A DNA stretch of 64,000 nucleotides from Clostridia bacterium (lineage in GTDB: Bacteria > Bacillota > Clostridia > Christensenellales > Borkfalkiaceae), in the NCBI GenBank assembly GCA_017396365.1, contig JAFQMD010000008.1:1-64000 (forward strand). Direction: 5' to 3'. Within the stretch, counting starts at the first letter, position 1. Each line of letters opens with the position of its first letter. Below the pieces are notes generated by a model, which worked only from the letters and a program-made list of their open reading frames with translations, ran no database searches and was not told where the DNA came from. A program made the translations under genes and the position numbers. This document shows positions 50,221 to 58,890 of the stretch, piece after piece.

Positions 50221-50997
50221 ATGAGAACTGATTTTATTAGTACTTTATCCCCTATAATTAAAAAAGCAGGGGAAATTATGCTCTCTGCTTGTGGCGCTAA
50301 AAACTTTAAACAAAAACAAGGCGACGTAAATTTCGTAACCGAATACGACGAGAAAGTGCAGGCGTTTTTGATTGAAGAAATTAAAAAGGCTTATCCAAAC
50401 GCCACTTTTATCGCCGAAGAAAAAGACAACGACTCGTCGGCTTTTAATAGCGAGTTGTGTTTTATCATTGACCCTATCGACGGCACGACGAATTTTATTC
50501 GCGACTACAAAACGTCAAGCATATCTATCGGTGTGTTTTCTAAAGGCGTAGGCGTTTTCGGGGCAATTTTAAACCCTTACCTAGACGAACTTTTCACCGC
50601 CGAAAAAGGAAAGGGCGCTTATTTAAACGGCAAAAAAATAACCGTTTCTGATAAAGATTTAGACCAAACGATTTTTGCTTTCGGCTCGTCGCCATATTAT
50701 AAGCAAGAACTTGGCGAACAGACTTTTGATACGGCTAAAAAACTCTTTTTTGCATGCGCGGATATCCGTAGGAGCGGTTCGGCGGCGCTTGATTTTTGTC
50801 ACCTTGCATGCGGTAGAATAGATTTGTTTTTAGAGTGCCGTCTTTCCCCGTGGGATTTTTCGGCAGGGGCTATTATCGTTAAAGAAGCAGGCGGTGTTAT
50901 TACCGATTTAAACGGAAAGGAACTTGATTTTCGCATTCCGCAGTCTATTCTTTGCGGTAATCAAAAAACACATAAAAAAGCATTAGAAATTTTATAA
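50221..50997 (+). CDS. Inositol-monophosphatase-family phosphatase
   Basis: 258 residues. Metal-binding motifs FIAEEKD, DPIDGTTNFIRD and WDFSAGAIIVKEAGG are complete. Substrates in this family include inositol phosphates, 3'-phosphoadenosine phosphate and fructose-1,6-bisphosphate; the sequence does not decide between them. No strong ribosome binding site precedes the ATG, so translation may follow the upstream genes. A terminator follows. Confidence 0.88.
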   Translation: MRTDFISTLSPIIKKAGEIMLSACGAKNFKQKQGDVNFVTEYDEKVQAFLIEEIKKAYPNATFIAEEKDNDSSAFNSELCFIIDPIDGTTNFIRDYKTSSISIGVFSKGVGVFGAILNPYLDELFTAEKGKGAYLNGKKITVSDKDLDQTIFAFGSSPYYKQELGEQTFDTAKKLFFACADIRRSGSAALDFCHLACGRIDLFLECRLSPWDFSAGAIIVKEAGGVITDLNGKELDFRIPQSILCGNQKTHKKALEIL

Positions 50998-51014
50998 AAA
51001 CAGCCTAAAAAACA

Positions 51015-51056
51015 AAAAACCCTTGCTATAAGTTGATTATTGCAAGGGTTTTTAAT
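51015..51056. terminator. Bidirectional terminator whose loop is the 14-mer motif
   Basis: AAAAACCCTTGC (51015-51026) pairs with GCAAGGGTTTTT (51042-51053). The loop (51027-51041) is the dispersed motif TATAAGTTGATTATT. It separates the phosphatase gene from the convergent transporter gene. Confidence 0.82.
51027..51040 (+). repeat. Dispersed 14-mer hairpin motif, copy 4
   Basis: TATAAGTTGATTAT, exact, forming the loop of a terminator. Confidence 0.6.
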
Positions 51057-51058
51057 TT

Positions 51059-51970
51059 TTAATCTATTTTATTCTTAATTGATTTCTTTTTTAAAATCGG
51101 TTCGTCGCTTGAACAAAGCCACGCGCCTATTACCATAAGCGCAAGCGCGATAAAATACGTAAAATGCGGAATCGCGGGGAAAATTAAAATAGATAGCGCC
51201 GTGCCTATAAACGGAGCGACGGCATAGTACGCGCTCGTTCTCGCTGCGCCGAGCAGTCGTTGCGCGTAAACGTAGAAAAAGATACTCAGTCCGTATGCTA
51301 CAAACCCAACCAAAAGGGTTGCGAAAACGCTCCATATTACCGTTATTTTCTCACCTATTATAAATCCTATTACAGTCGAGCCAAGCCCCGAACACAAACC
51401 CTTTATCAAGACTATTTGCAACGGGTCTTTAGACGAGATTTTTTTGGTACAGTTGTTTTCAAAACCCCAACAAACGCAAGCGAGTAAAACGAAAAGAGAG
51501 CCGTACGAAAAGTTAAGGCTTGAAAAATCTTCGATTGATAGCGTTAAACAAGATAGCGTTACGAACGCTATTCCTATCCATAACCTTAAACTGATTTTTT
51601 CTTTAAAAATCATAAGGGCTATTACTGCCGTCGCAACTATTTCAAAATTATTAAGTAGCGACGCGTTTGCAGGCGATATAGATTTAAGCCCAAAAAGTAG
51701 GCATATCGGCGCGACGATATCAAGTAGCACCATAGCCACGGTATAAGGGAGTTCGGCTCTCGTTAGATTGCTTTCCTTTCGCTCTGTTTTTCTAACTTTT
51801 TTTATAAGCGCTATACAGCCCATTCCAAGCCCTGCGCCTAAATATAAAAAACCTGCCATAAGCGTTGGGGAAATATAATCTAACAACAGTTTGGATAGCG
51901 GTGAATTCATGGCGTATAACGTTGCTGCAAGTATTGCAAGCATCACACCGAGTTTTATACTTTTTTTCAT
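51059..51970 (-). CDS. EamA/DMT-family transporter
   Basis: 303 residues with about ten hydrophobic helices in two EamA repeats (first about 5-145, second about 155-290). Motifs such as SPLSKLLLDYISP, LLFGLKSISPANASLLNNFE and the central charged loop fit the drug/metabolite transporter superfamily. Substrate cannot be told. The C-terminus is Lys-rich (KKKSIKNKID) and cytoplasmic. It is monocistronic; no clear ribosome binding site is seen before the ATG. Confidence 0.86.
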   Translation of the reverse strand: MKKSIKLGVMLAILAATLYAMNSPLSKLLLDYISPTLMAGFLYLGAGLGMGCIALIKKVRKTERKESNLTRAELPYTVAMVLLDIVAPICLLFGLKSISPANASLLNNFEIVATAVIALMIFKEKISLRLWIGIAFVTLSCLTLSIEDFSSLNFSYGSLFVLLACVCWGFENNCTKKISSKDPLQIVLIKGLCSGLGSTVIGFIIGEKITVIWSVFATLLVGFVAYGLSIFFYVYAQRLLGAARTSAYYAVAPFIGTALSILIFPAIPHFTYFIALALMVIGAWLCSSDEPILKKKSIKNKID

Positions 51971-51993
51971 ACGTTTTATAAATAAAGTCTGCT

Positions 51994-52007
51994 TATAAGT
52001 CGATTAA
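51994..52007 (+). repeat. Dispersed 14-mer hairpin motif, one-mismatch copy
   Basis: TATAAGTCGATTAA, between the transporter start and the gltX stop. Confidence 0.45.
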
Positions 52008-52080
52008 CGATTATTTTTAATAAAATTTTGGCTCTTAAAACATAACCGTGTGGCTATAATTTAAGAGCCGTATTTTTAAT

Positions 52081-53517
52081 TTAGCCTAAAAGTGAAAGAG
52101 TAAAGTCTATTCTCTTTAAAGTTTCTTCTTTGCCAAGTAACGATGCGATTTCGGTTGCTCCGCCCGGGGTTACGCCTTGACCTGTGATTGCAATTCTAAG
52201 CACCCAGAAAATTGCTCCGCTCTTTACGCCAAATTCAGTAGCCTTTTCAGATAAGGTCGCAAAAATTTTATCGTTTACAAACTCGTCGATACCTTCAACA
52301 ACCTGTCTAATCTTTGGTAAAAGTTCCTTTGCAACTTCTGCGCTCGTCTTGTTCTTTTTATTATCGAAAAGCGCTAAATCGTACGGGGTAAGTTCGGCAA
52401 GCCAGTCGATTTTTTCGGGAATTTCGCCTAAAACTTCAACTCTTGAGTGAAGAAGTTTTGCTATCGTTTTAAGGTCGAAAAGTCCGTTTACCTTTGATTT
52501 TTCAAGGAAAGGACGAGCGACTTGGTAAAATTCGTCTTCAGAAAGCGCCCTTATATATTCGCCGTTAAGCCAACGGAGTTTAACTTCGTCAAAGATAGAC
52601 GGAGATTTTGAAATTCCGTCGAGCGAGAAGAGTTTAACCATCTCTTCAAGCGTCATTTTTTCAACGTTTTCCTTTGGCGCCCAGCCAAGAAGCGCAACGT
52701 AGTTTATAATCGCCTCTTTCAAGTAGCCCTTTGAAACAAAATCGTCAAAGTTTGCGTCGCCATAGCGCTTTGAAAGTTTACGCGTTGCGTCTTTCATAAT
52801 GGTAGGAAGGTGAATATACACAGGTCTTTCCCAACCGAACGCGTCGTACATAAGGTTGTATTTCGGCGTAGAAGAAAGGTATTCCGTTCCGCGAATAACG
52901 TGGGTAATTCCCATAAGATGATCGTCGATAACGTTTGCAAAATTGTAGGTTGGCATACCGTCGGACTTAATCAAAATATTGTCTTCGAGTTCCTTGTAAT
53001 CGACGTCGATTCTGCCGTAGATAAGGTCTTCGTAAGAACTCGTGCCCTCGGTTGGAATATTTTGACGGATAACGTAAGGCTCGCCGTTTGCAATTCTTCT
53101 TTCAACTTCTTCTTTAGGAAGTTTCAAGCAATGCTTGTCGTACTTTCTGTTTCCGTTTTCGTCTGTTAAGCTTTCTAATCTTTCTTTAGTGCAAAAACAG
53201 TAGTATGCTCCGCCGAGTTCTACGAGTTTTTTTGCGTATTCGCCGTAGATATGTTTTCTCTCGCTTTGGATATACGGGCCGTAATTTCCGCCGATATCCG
53301 GACCTTCGTCATACTTTAAGCCCGACTCTAAAAGCGAACTGTATATGAGTTCGACTGCGCCTTCAACGTAGCGTTGTTGGTCGGTATCTTCAACACGAAG
53401 AATAAAGTCTCCGCCGTTTGCCTTTGCGTAAAGGTATGCGTAAAGCGCGGTTCTAAGTCCCCCAAGGTGCATAAAACCCGTTGGGCTTGGCGCAAATCTC
53501 GTTCTTACTTTTGACAT
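52081..53517 (-). CDS. gltX: Glutamate--tRNA ligase
   Basis: 478 residues, class I synthetase. The HIGH-type motif is in PSPTGFMHLGGLRTALYAYL (residues 10-17), and the KMSKS-type loop is KLSKRYG. The DEGPDIGG and QSERKHIYGEYAKKL segments are family-typical. It charges tRNA-Glu and in many Firmicutes also mischarges tRNA-Gln; gatCAB is not in the window. It is monocistronic. The ATG has only a weak ribosome binding site (AAGGTGAGAA). Confidence 0.95.
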   Translation of the reverse strand: MSKVRTRFAPSPTGFMHLGGLRTALYAYLYAKANGGDFILRVEDTDQQRYVEGAVELIYSSLLESGLKYDEGPDIGGNYGPYIQSERKHIYGEYAKKLVELGGAYYCFCTKERLESLTDENGNRKYDKHCLKLPKEEVERRIANGEPYVIRQNIPTEGTSSYEDLIYGRIDVDYKELEDNILIKSDGMPTYNFANVIDDHLMGITHVIRGTEYLSSTPKYNLMYDAFGWERPVYIHLPTIMKDATRKLSKRYGDANFDDFVSKGYLKEAIINYVALLGWAPKENVEKMTLEEMVKLFSLDGISKSPSIFDEVKLRWLNGEYIRALSEDEFYQVARPFLEKSKVNGLFDLKTIAKLLHSRVEVLGEIPEKIDWLAELTPYDLALFDNKKNKTSAEVAKELLPKIRQVVEGIDEFVNDKIFATLSEKATEFGVKSGAIFWVLRIAITGQGVTPGGATEIASLLGKEETLKRIDFTLSLLG

Positions 53518-53647
53518 TTCTCACCTTTTTGCTCCGTTTTTTAAAAATTAACGGAACTTTTTAAAAATCTTATTTATTTTATTTTACCATAAAATAAAAA
53601 AAGTGTATAATAAAATTAAGACATTTTTTAAAATTACGGAGATAAAA

Positions 53648-54913
53648 ATGGAAAAATATTTGCCACTTATCAAAAACAGCCTTAAAAAAGTAATACAAAT
53701 TCCGTCGGTTGAAGATAAACCGCAAAAGGATATGCCTTTTGGCAAGGGCGTTTACGACGCTTTAAACTACGTTTTAGACCTTGCTAATTCTCTCGGCTTT
53801 GAAACCAAAAACTACGATAACTATATAGGCGAAGTAATTTGGGGCGAGGGCGAAGAAATGGCAATACTCACTCACCTTGACGTCGTACCCGTCGGTAAAG
53901 AGTCGGACTGGATTTATCCGCCTTTTTCCGGCGAAGAAGTTGACGGAAAAATTTACGGTAGGGGAACTATGGACGACAAAGGCCCTGCTATCGTTTGTCT
54001 TTACTGTATGAAAGCGCTAAAAGACGAAGGATTTATTCCTAATAAAAAAATAAAACTCATTTTAGGTTGCAACGAAGAATCGGGTTGGAAATGTATAGAC
54101 CACTATAACAAAGTTGCAAAAATGCCTGAGTTCGGTTTTTCTCCCGACGCAGATTTCCCCGTTTTATACGCCGAAAAAGGCATACTTCACGTAGGTTTTT
54201 ATTTTGACAACGATTTAAACCTCGAAAGTATTGCAGGTGGGGACAGAATTAACGTCGTTTGCGACAAATGTGAGGCTATAGCGCCGTTTATTGAGAGTTT
54301 AGCCGAAATTTATGGCGTTAAATCCGAAAATGAAAAACTCGTAACTTACGGAAAAACCGCGCACGGTTCAACTCCGTCTAAGGGCGTAAACGCAATTCAT
54401 CCTATGATTTGCTACTTAGAGTCGGTAGGGCTCGTTTCGTCAAAAATCAGAGAATATTTGTTTGAAGATAAATTAGCCCTTACCAAGATTTGCGACGACA
54501 CGGGTTATCTTACGATGAGTCCCGACGTCATCACGATAAAAGACGGTAAAATTTTCGTAAAAGTAGATATTCGCTATCCGTCAACTTACGACGGCGAAAA
54601 ACTTAAAAAACAACTTGAAGAAATTGCTCCTTATGAAGTTTTATCTCACCAACTCCCACTCTATAACGATAAGGAAAGTTTTTTAGTTAAAACTCTTTTA
54701 AATATCTTTAACGATACTATGGGAACTTCTTACGAGCCTATGGCAATCGGCGGTGGAACTTACGCAAGAGCATTAAAAATGGGCACGGCTTTCGGTCCTG
54801 AAATGCCGGGCGAAGAATCTACTATTCACCAACCTAACGAATACGTTACGATTGAAAATTTAAAACTTCAATTTACTATGTATAAAAAGGCTATTAAAGA
54901 ACTTACTAAATAA
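53648..54913 (+). CDS. M20-family dipeptidase (PepV-like)
   Basis: 421 residues. Metal and catalytic motifs: LTHLDVVPVG, GRGTMDDKGP, GCNEESGWKC and FSPDADFPV; a dimerisation or lid domain is inserted centrally. The C-terminal IGGGTYARAL is typical of PepV/Sapep zinc dipeptidases, which release amino acids from dipeptides including carnosine-like ones. The ATG at 53648 has CGGAGA upstream; an ATG 15 codons earlier lacks a site. Confidence 0.92.
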   Translation: MEKYLPLIKNSLKKVIQIPSVEDKPQKDMPFGKGVYDALNYVLDLANSLGFETKNYDNYIGEVIWGEGEEMAILTHLDVVPVGKESDWIYPPFSGEEVDGKIYGRGTMDDKGPAIVCLYCMKALKDEGFIPNKKIKLILGCNEESGWKCIDHYNKVAKMPEFGFSPDADFPVLYAEKGILHVGFYFDNDLNLESIAGGDRINVVCDKCEAIAPFIESLAEIYGVKSENEKLVTYGKTAHGSTPSKGVNAIHPMICYLESVGLVSSKIREYLFEDKLALTKICDDTGYLTMSPDVITIKDGKIFVKVDIRYPSTYDGEKLKKQLEEIAPYEVLSHQLPLYNDKESFLVKTLLNIFNDTMGTSYEPMAIGGGTYARALKMGTAFGPEMPGEESTIHQPNEYVTIENLKLQFTMYKKAIKELTK

Positions 54914-54924
54914 AAAAACCTGCC

Positions 54925-54938
54925 TATAAGTTGATTAT
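54925..54938 (+). repeat. Dispersed 14-mer hairpin motif, copy 5
   Basis: TATAAGTTGATTAT, exact, with TGCC/GGCA flanks that extend the stem (54921-54944), between the dipeptidase and SLOG genes. Confidence 0.62.
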
Positions 54939-54958
54939 TTGGCAAAAACGGAGAAAAA

Positions 54959-55450
54959 ATGATAACGAGTAATCTTCCGCCACTACTTAAAAATATTACG
55001 TGTTCGGTTACGGGACACAGAATACTTTTGAGCAATTTCGATTTTAAGCAACTAAAAAGCGACCTTACAAAAATAATCGAAAGCGGTTACTCGGTTTTTT
55101 TGACGGGGATGGCTCAAGGATTCGATACGGAGTGTTTTAAGGCTTTACTTTGTCTTAAAAAAGACTATCCGCAAATAAAGATTTGCGCAGTCGTTCCGTG
55201 CGCAGACCAAGAAAAATATTTTTCTTCTACCGAAAAAGAAACGTATCGTTTTTTAATTTCAAAGGCAGATTATTTGGCAAGAGAAGACCGCGCTTATTTT
55301 AAAGGTTGTATGCTTTTAAGAAACAATTATTTGGTAGATAATTGCTCGCTACTTTACGCATACTTTAACGGAGAAAAACGAGGTGGAACTTACTACACGG
55401 TTAAAAGGGCTTTAGCCCACGGCGTAAATATAAATTATTACGGAGAATAA
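54959..55450 (+). CDS. SLOG-domain protein (YpsA/DUF1273-like)
   Basis: 163 residues. CSVTGHR (15-21) near the N-terminus and TGMAQGFDTECFKALLCLK are the nucleotide-binding features of the SLOG/YpsA family, related to lysine decarboxylase-like and DprA folds. B. subtilis YpsA affects cell division; others sense nucleotide ligands in defence. Ligand and role are unknown. GGAGAAAA precedes the ATG. The papain-like gene follows after one base, so the two are tightly coupled. Confidence 0.82.
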   Translation: MITSNLPPLLKNITCSVTGHRILLSNFDFKQLKSDLTKIIESGYSVFLTGMAQGFDTECFKALLCLKKDYPQIKICAVVPCADQEKYFSSTEKETYRFLISKADYLAREDRAYFKGCMLLRNNYLVDNCSLLYAYFNGEKRGGTYYTVKRALAHGVNINYYGE

Positions 55451-55451
55451 A

Positions 55452-56018
55452 ATGAAAGAAATATTTTTATTCGTCTCTTCAACGAAGACCAAAGTTTCCA
55501 AAACGGTTAGGTTTTTTACGAGAAGTAGAACGACGCATTCGGCGCTTTGTCTAAACGGAAAATTTAATTATATGTACACCTTTGGCAGAAAAACCCTAAA
55601 GCCGCTTCCTGCGGGGTTTGTCCACGAAGATATTAGAAAAAACATATTGCATAAACACAATTTATGCTACTGCGAAGTTTACCGCACGGAAATAAGCGAC
55701 GAAAACTATAAATCTTTACTTGAAGAAATTGAAAAATACGAAAGTGAAATAGATAAATATAAATATGCTTTGCTCGGCGTTTGGCTTTGTCTTTTTAGAA
55801 TTAAAAAAACTTTTAAATACAAGCGTTTTTGCAGTCAGTTCGTTGCAAATCTGCTTGCCGACGGGGCAAAAATTAAACTTCCTTTTCACACTTCGCTCAT
55901 GCGTCCGAAAGACTTTATAAAAATGGATATATTTGAAAAGGTATATTCGGGAACTATTAAAAATTTAGCCGAAAAAATAGACGACGGCTCGCTTAATTTA
56001 AAGCGTTTTGACGACTAA
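55452..56018 (+). CDS. Putative permuted papain-like (YiiX/NlpC-P60 type) protein
   Basis: 188 residues. THSALCLNG (His29) near the N-terminus and RFCSQFVANLL (Cys127) in the C-terminal half match the order His-then-Cys of circularly permuted NlpC/P60 enzymes such as YiiX. Such proteins cleave amide or ester bonds in lipids or peptidoglycan. There is no signal peptide, so it is probably cytoplasmic. It is encoded immediately after the SLOG gene, suggesting that the two act together (inference). Confidence 0.65.
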   Translation: MKEIFLFVSSTKTKVSKTVRFFTRSRTTHSALCLNGKFNYMYTFGRKTLKPLPAGFVHEDIRKNILHKHNLCYCEVYRTEISDENYKSLLEEIEKYESEIDKYKYALLGVWLCLFRIKKTFKYKRFCSQFVANLLADGAKIKLPFHTSLMRPKDFIKMDIFEKVYSGTIKNLAEKIDDGSLNLKRFDD

Positions 56019-56027
56019 AACCCCGTC

Positions 56028-56041
56028 TATAAGTCGATTAT
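56028..56041 (+). repeat. Dispersed 14-mer hairpin motif, copy 6
   Basis: TATAAGTCGATTAT, exact, nine bases after the papain-like gene's stop codon. Confidence 0.6.
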
Positions 56042-56056
56042 CAATAATTTTAAACA

Positions 56057-56090
56057 TAAAAAATGCTACCTTTCGGTAGCATTTTTTTAA
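56057..56090. terminator. Bidirectional terminator
   Basis: AAATGCTACC (56061-56070), TTTC loop, GGTAGCATTT (56075-56084), with A and T runs on either side; it separates convergent genes. Confidence 0.88.
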
Positions 56091-56096
56091 CCCTTT

Positions 56097-57116
56097 TTAT
56101 ATAACGAACGCCTCTCCGCTTGGATAAACGGTAACCGTTTTTTTAGATGAAAGCCACTCGCCGTCAAAGTCTATTTTTTCAAAACTTTGCCTATCGCCCG
56201 TGTAATTTATAGTTTGCAAATTTGCAATATAAATCGCCTTGTATCCTATTTCTTTTAAATTTTTTGAAAAATACAAAGTCGTTAAATTTTCGTTTCCGTA
56301 AAAGGCGTAATCGTAAATTTTTTCAACCGACGTAGGAACTGAAAAAGCCGTTCTCGTCTTTCCGTTTGCAAAATAAATTAACCCTTTAATATCTTTGGTG
56401 TATAAATTACCGCTTTTACTTTCAAAATTTTCGTTTCGCTTATCTACGATAAATTCTGTTATTTTATTGCAACCGATAAACGCCTGCTCGCCAATTTGAG
56501 TAAGGTTTTTATTGATTTCAACCGTTTTAATAGACTTACAATTTGCAAACGCCCTTTCTTTTATTTCGGTTAAACCGTTTGGCAAATTTATTTTTTCAAG
56601 CGAATAAGAGTTTTCAAACGCGCTTTTACCTATTAAAGTTACAGTTTCGGCAAGTAAAAGAGTCGAAAGGTTTTCGCATCCGAAAAACGCTTCGTTTCCT
56701 ATCGTTTCCAGCCCAACCGACGTAACGACTTTTTTAAGCGCTGTCAAATTTTTAAACGCGCCGTCGCCGATTTTTTTTATGGGAATTTGCTCGTGCTGTT
56801 TGGGAATTAAAATCATTTCGCACGTTGCTTCGCACGCCGTTACCGTGTAATACGTACCGTCAACGCTCTTTTCAAGCGTCAACTCCTCAGGAGTTATTTC
56901 AAGCCCGCACGAGCATTTAAATTCATAATATTGATGTTCTTCTTTTTCGCGTTTTTCTCCGCAATCACACTCGCGCCAATGGTAGTTTTCGTCAGTTTTT
57001 AAGGTTATAAAAGAGTGGATATGTCCGCCACCTTTTTCCTTTAAATCACTTTTGCACGAAACGCCAAAAAGGCACAAACTTGCAAGAAAAAGGCAAATTA
57101 AAAATTTAAAACGCAA
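56097..57116 (-). CDS. Leucine-rich-repeat lipoprotein with a Cys/His N-terminal module
   Basis: 339 residues. Signal peptide with lipobox GVSC (Cys21). Residues 30-75 have HIHSFITLKTDENYHWRECDCG and CSCG (H-rich and Cys-rich), like a unit of the giant lipoprotein and the small lipoprotein at 44558. LRR_5 repeats follow from about 110 to 310 (IGDGAFKNLTALKKV, IGNEAFFGCENLSTL, IGKSAFENSYSLEKI). Probably a surface binding protein. No strong ribosome binding site is visible upstream of the ATG. Confidence 0.83.
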   Translation of the reverse strand: MRFKFLICLFLASLCLFGVSCKSDLKEKGGGHIHSFITLKTDENYHWRECDCGEKREKEEHQYYEFKCSCGLEITPEELTLEKSVDGTYYTVTACEATCEMILIPKQHEQIPIKKIGDGAFKNLTALKKVVTSVGLETIGNEAFFGCENLSTLLLAETVTLIGKSAFENSYSLEKINLPNGLTEIKERAFANCKSIKTVEINKNLTQIGEQAFIGCNKITEFIVDKRNENFESKSGNLYTKDIKGLIYFANGKTRTAFSVPTSVEKIYDYAFYGNENLTTLYFSKNLKEIGYKAIYIANLQTINYTGDRQSFEKIDFDGEWLSSKKTVTVYPSGEAFVI

Positions 57117-57153
57117 TTTTTTATTCCTTTTTCGTTTATTTTAACTTTTTTTC

Positions 57154-57182
57154 ATTATATCATTTTCTAAAAAACTTTTCAA
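57154..57182 (-). promoter_or_regulatory. Promoter of the 56097-57116 lipoprotein gene
   Basis: Minus strand TTGAAA (57177-57182), 17-base spacer, TATAAT (57154-57159). Confidence 0.72.
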
Positions 57183-57245
57183 CAATATTGAGCAATAAAA
57201 AATTTTATACTTTTTTTCAAAATTTTGCGTTTTTATTTTTTTCTG

Positions 57246-57274
57246 TTGAAAATATTAAAATTATTTGTTATAAT
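57246..57274 (+). promoter_or_regulatory. Promoter of the aldo/keto reductase gene
   Basis: TTGAAA (57246-57251), 17-base spacer, TATAAT (57269-57274), 25 bases before the ATG. Confidence 0.72.
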
Positions 57275-57299
57275 TTTAAAAAAGTAAAAGGGTGATATT

Positions 57300-58409
57300 A
57301 TGAGTTTTGAAAAAATAAAGAAAAATTTTGGATTTGGTTGTATGCGTCTTAAAATGGACGGAGATAAAGTCGATATGCAAGAGTTTATCAAAATGGTAGA
57401 TTACTTTTTAGATAACGGTTTTAACTATTTCGACACGGCGCACGGTTATTTAGACGGTAAAAGCGAAATTGCTATAAAACAAGGGCTTACCGACAGATAT
57501 CCGAGAGAAAGTTACGTTTTAACTAACAAATTATCTCCTTGGCTTGTAGAAAAACAAGAAGACATAAGACCATATTTAAACAATCAACTCTCTATTTGCG
57601 GAGTCGATTATTTTGACTTTTATCTAATGCACTCTCAAAACAAAGAGTTTTTTGATAAATTTAAGAAAATCAAGGCTTATGAAACTGCTTTTGAACTTAA
57701 AAAAGAAGGGCTTATAAAACACGTTGGAATATCTTTCCACGATACAGCCGACGTTTTAGATATGATTTTAACTGAATATCCCCAAATAGAAGTCGTTCAA
57801 ATTCAGTTTAATTATTTAGATTTCGACGACCCTGTAAATCAGAGTAAACTTTGCTACGACGTGTGCAGAAAACACAACAAGCCCATACTTATTATGGAAC
57901 CTATAAAAGGCGGTAGGCTTGTAAACCTTTCTAAAAACGCTCGCCAAATTTTCGACGATTTAAACGGCGGATCTTATGCAAGTTACGCGCTTAGATTTGC
58001 AGGCAGTTTCGACGGCGTTATGATGGTTTTATCCGGTATGGGAAATATGGAAATGATGAAAGACAATTTAAGTTTTATGAAAGACTTTAAGCGCCTTTCA
58101 GAAAAAGAATTTTCCGCCGTTATGAAAGTTACTGAAATTTTAAAACAAGAAGATTTAATCGCTTGTACGGCTTGTAAATACTGCGTTGAAGTTTGTCCTT
58201 CTAATATAAAAATTCCAAATCTCTTTTCAATTTATAACGAGATGAAAACTACCGAAACTTTAAACGTAGAAAATTACGAAAACTTTACTTTAAATAATTC
58301 AAAAGCGTCGTCTTGCTTAAAATGCGGAGCGTGCGAAGAAGTTTGTCCGCAAAAACTTCCTATTAAAAATCTCATTTCAAAACTCGCCTGGATATACGAG
58401 AAAAAATAG
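57300..58409 (+). CDS. Aldo/keto reductase with a C-terminal ferredoxin domain
   Basis: 369 residues. An aldo/keto reductase TIM barrel (about 1-280) starts with FGFGCMRLKM and has FDTAHGYLDG (catalytic Asp and Tyr), followed by two 4Fe-4S motifs: CTACKYCVEVCP and CLKCGACEEVCP. This COG1453-type architecture is common in anaerobes; physiological substrates are mostly unknown. GGGTG precedes the ATG. The DUF1893 gene starts one base after the stop. Confidence 0.92.
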   Translation: MSFEKIKKNFGFGCMRLKMDGDKVDMQEFIKMVDYFLDNGFNYFDTAHGYLDGKSEIAIKQGLTDRYPRESYVLTNKLSPWLVEKQEDIRPYLNNQLSICGVDYFDFYLMHSQNKEFFDKFKKIKAYETAFELKKEGLIKHVGISFHDTADVLDMILTEYPQIEVVQIQFNYLDFDDPVNQSKLCYDVCRKHNKPILIMEPIKGGRLVNLSKNARQIFDDLNGGSYASYALRFAGSFDGVMMVLSGMGNMEMMKDNLSFMKDFKRLSEKEFSAVMKVTEILKQEDLIACTACKYCVEVCPSNIKIPNLFSIYNEMKTTETLNVENYENFTLNNSKASSCLKCGACEEVCPQKLPIKNLISKLAWIYEKK

Positions 58410-58410
58410 T

Positions 58411-58824
58411 ATGAAAGACTTAAAAATAGCAAAAGAAACGCTTATAGGCGGACTTTTTACTTTAGCATACTCAAAAGACGGGCAAGTTTTTACAGAAAAA
58501 GAAAGGGGAGTAAAACCACTTATAAAACTCTATGAAAGTAAAAAAGATTACTCTTTATATTCGTTTGCGGATAAGGTGGTAGGAAAAGGCGCGGGATTTT
58601 TATACCTACTTTTAAACGTTAAAAAACTACACGCATTAGTTATTAGTAAACCTGCTTACACCCTTTTAAAAAATAACGGCGTTACAGTTTTTTACGACGA
58701 AATCGTAGATAATATAATAAATAGAAACGGCGACGGAATTTGCCCCATTGAGAAAAGCGTTTTAAACGAAAACGATAAATTTATAGCGTACGAAAAAATA
58801 AAACAAAAATTAAAAACTCTATAG
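58411..58824 (+). CDS. DUF1893 protein (TM1506-like deaminase fold)
   Basis: 137 residues. The pattern AGFLYLLLNVKKLHALVISKPA (key part GKGAGFLYLLL) and the ending NGDGICPIEKSV fit DUF1893, whose Thermotoga member TM1506 has a cytidine-deaminase fold without known activity. It lacks the usual deaminase zinc motifs (HxE, PCxxC). It is co-transcribed with the aldo/keto reductase, to which it may be functionally linked, and is followed by a strong terminator. Confidence 0.82.
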   Translation: MKDLKIAKETLIGGLFTLAYSKDGQVFTEKERGVKPLIKLYESKKDYSLYSFADKVVGKGAGFLYLLLNVKKLHALVISKPAYTLLKNNGVTVFYDEIVDNIINRNGDGICPIEKSVLNENDKFIAYEKIKQKLKTL

Positions 58825-58830
58825 AAATTA

Positions 58831-58874
58831 AAAGCATCTCCTAAAAGGTCTATCTTTTGGGAGATGCTTTTTAA
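58831..58874. terminator. Terminator between convergent genes
   Basis: AAAGCATCTCCTAAAAG (58831-58847) pairs with CTTTTGGGAGATGCTTT (58854-58870) over a 6-base loop with one T-G pair, then TT. Confidence 0.9.
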
Positions 58875-58890
58875 AATGATAAAGTTATTT

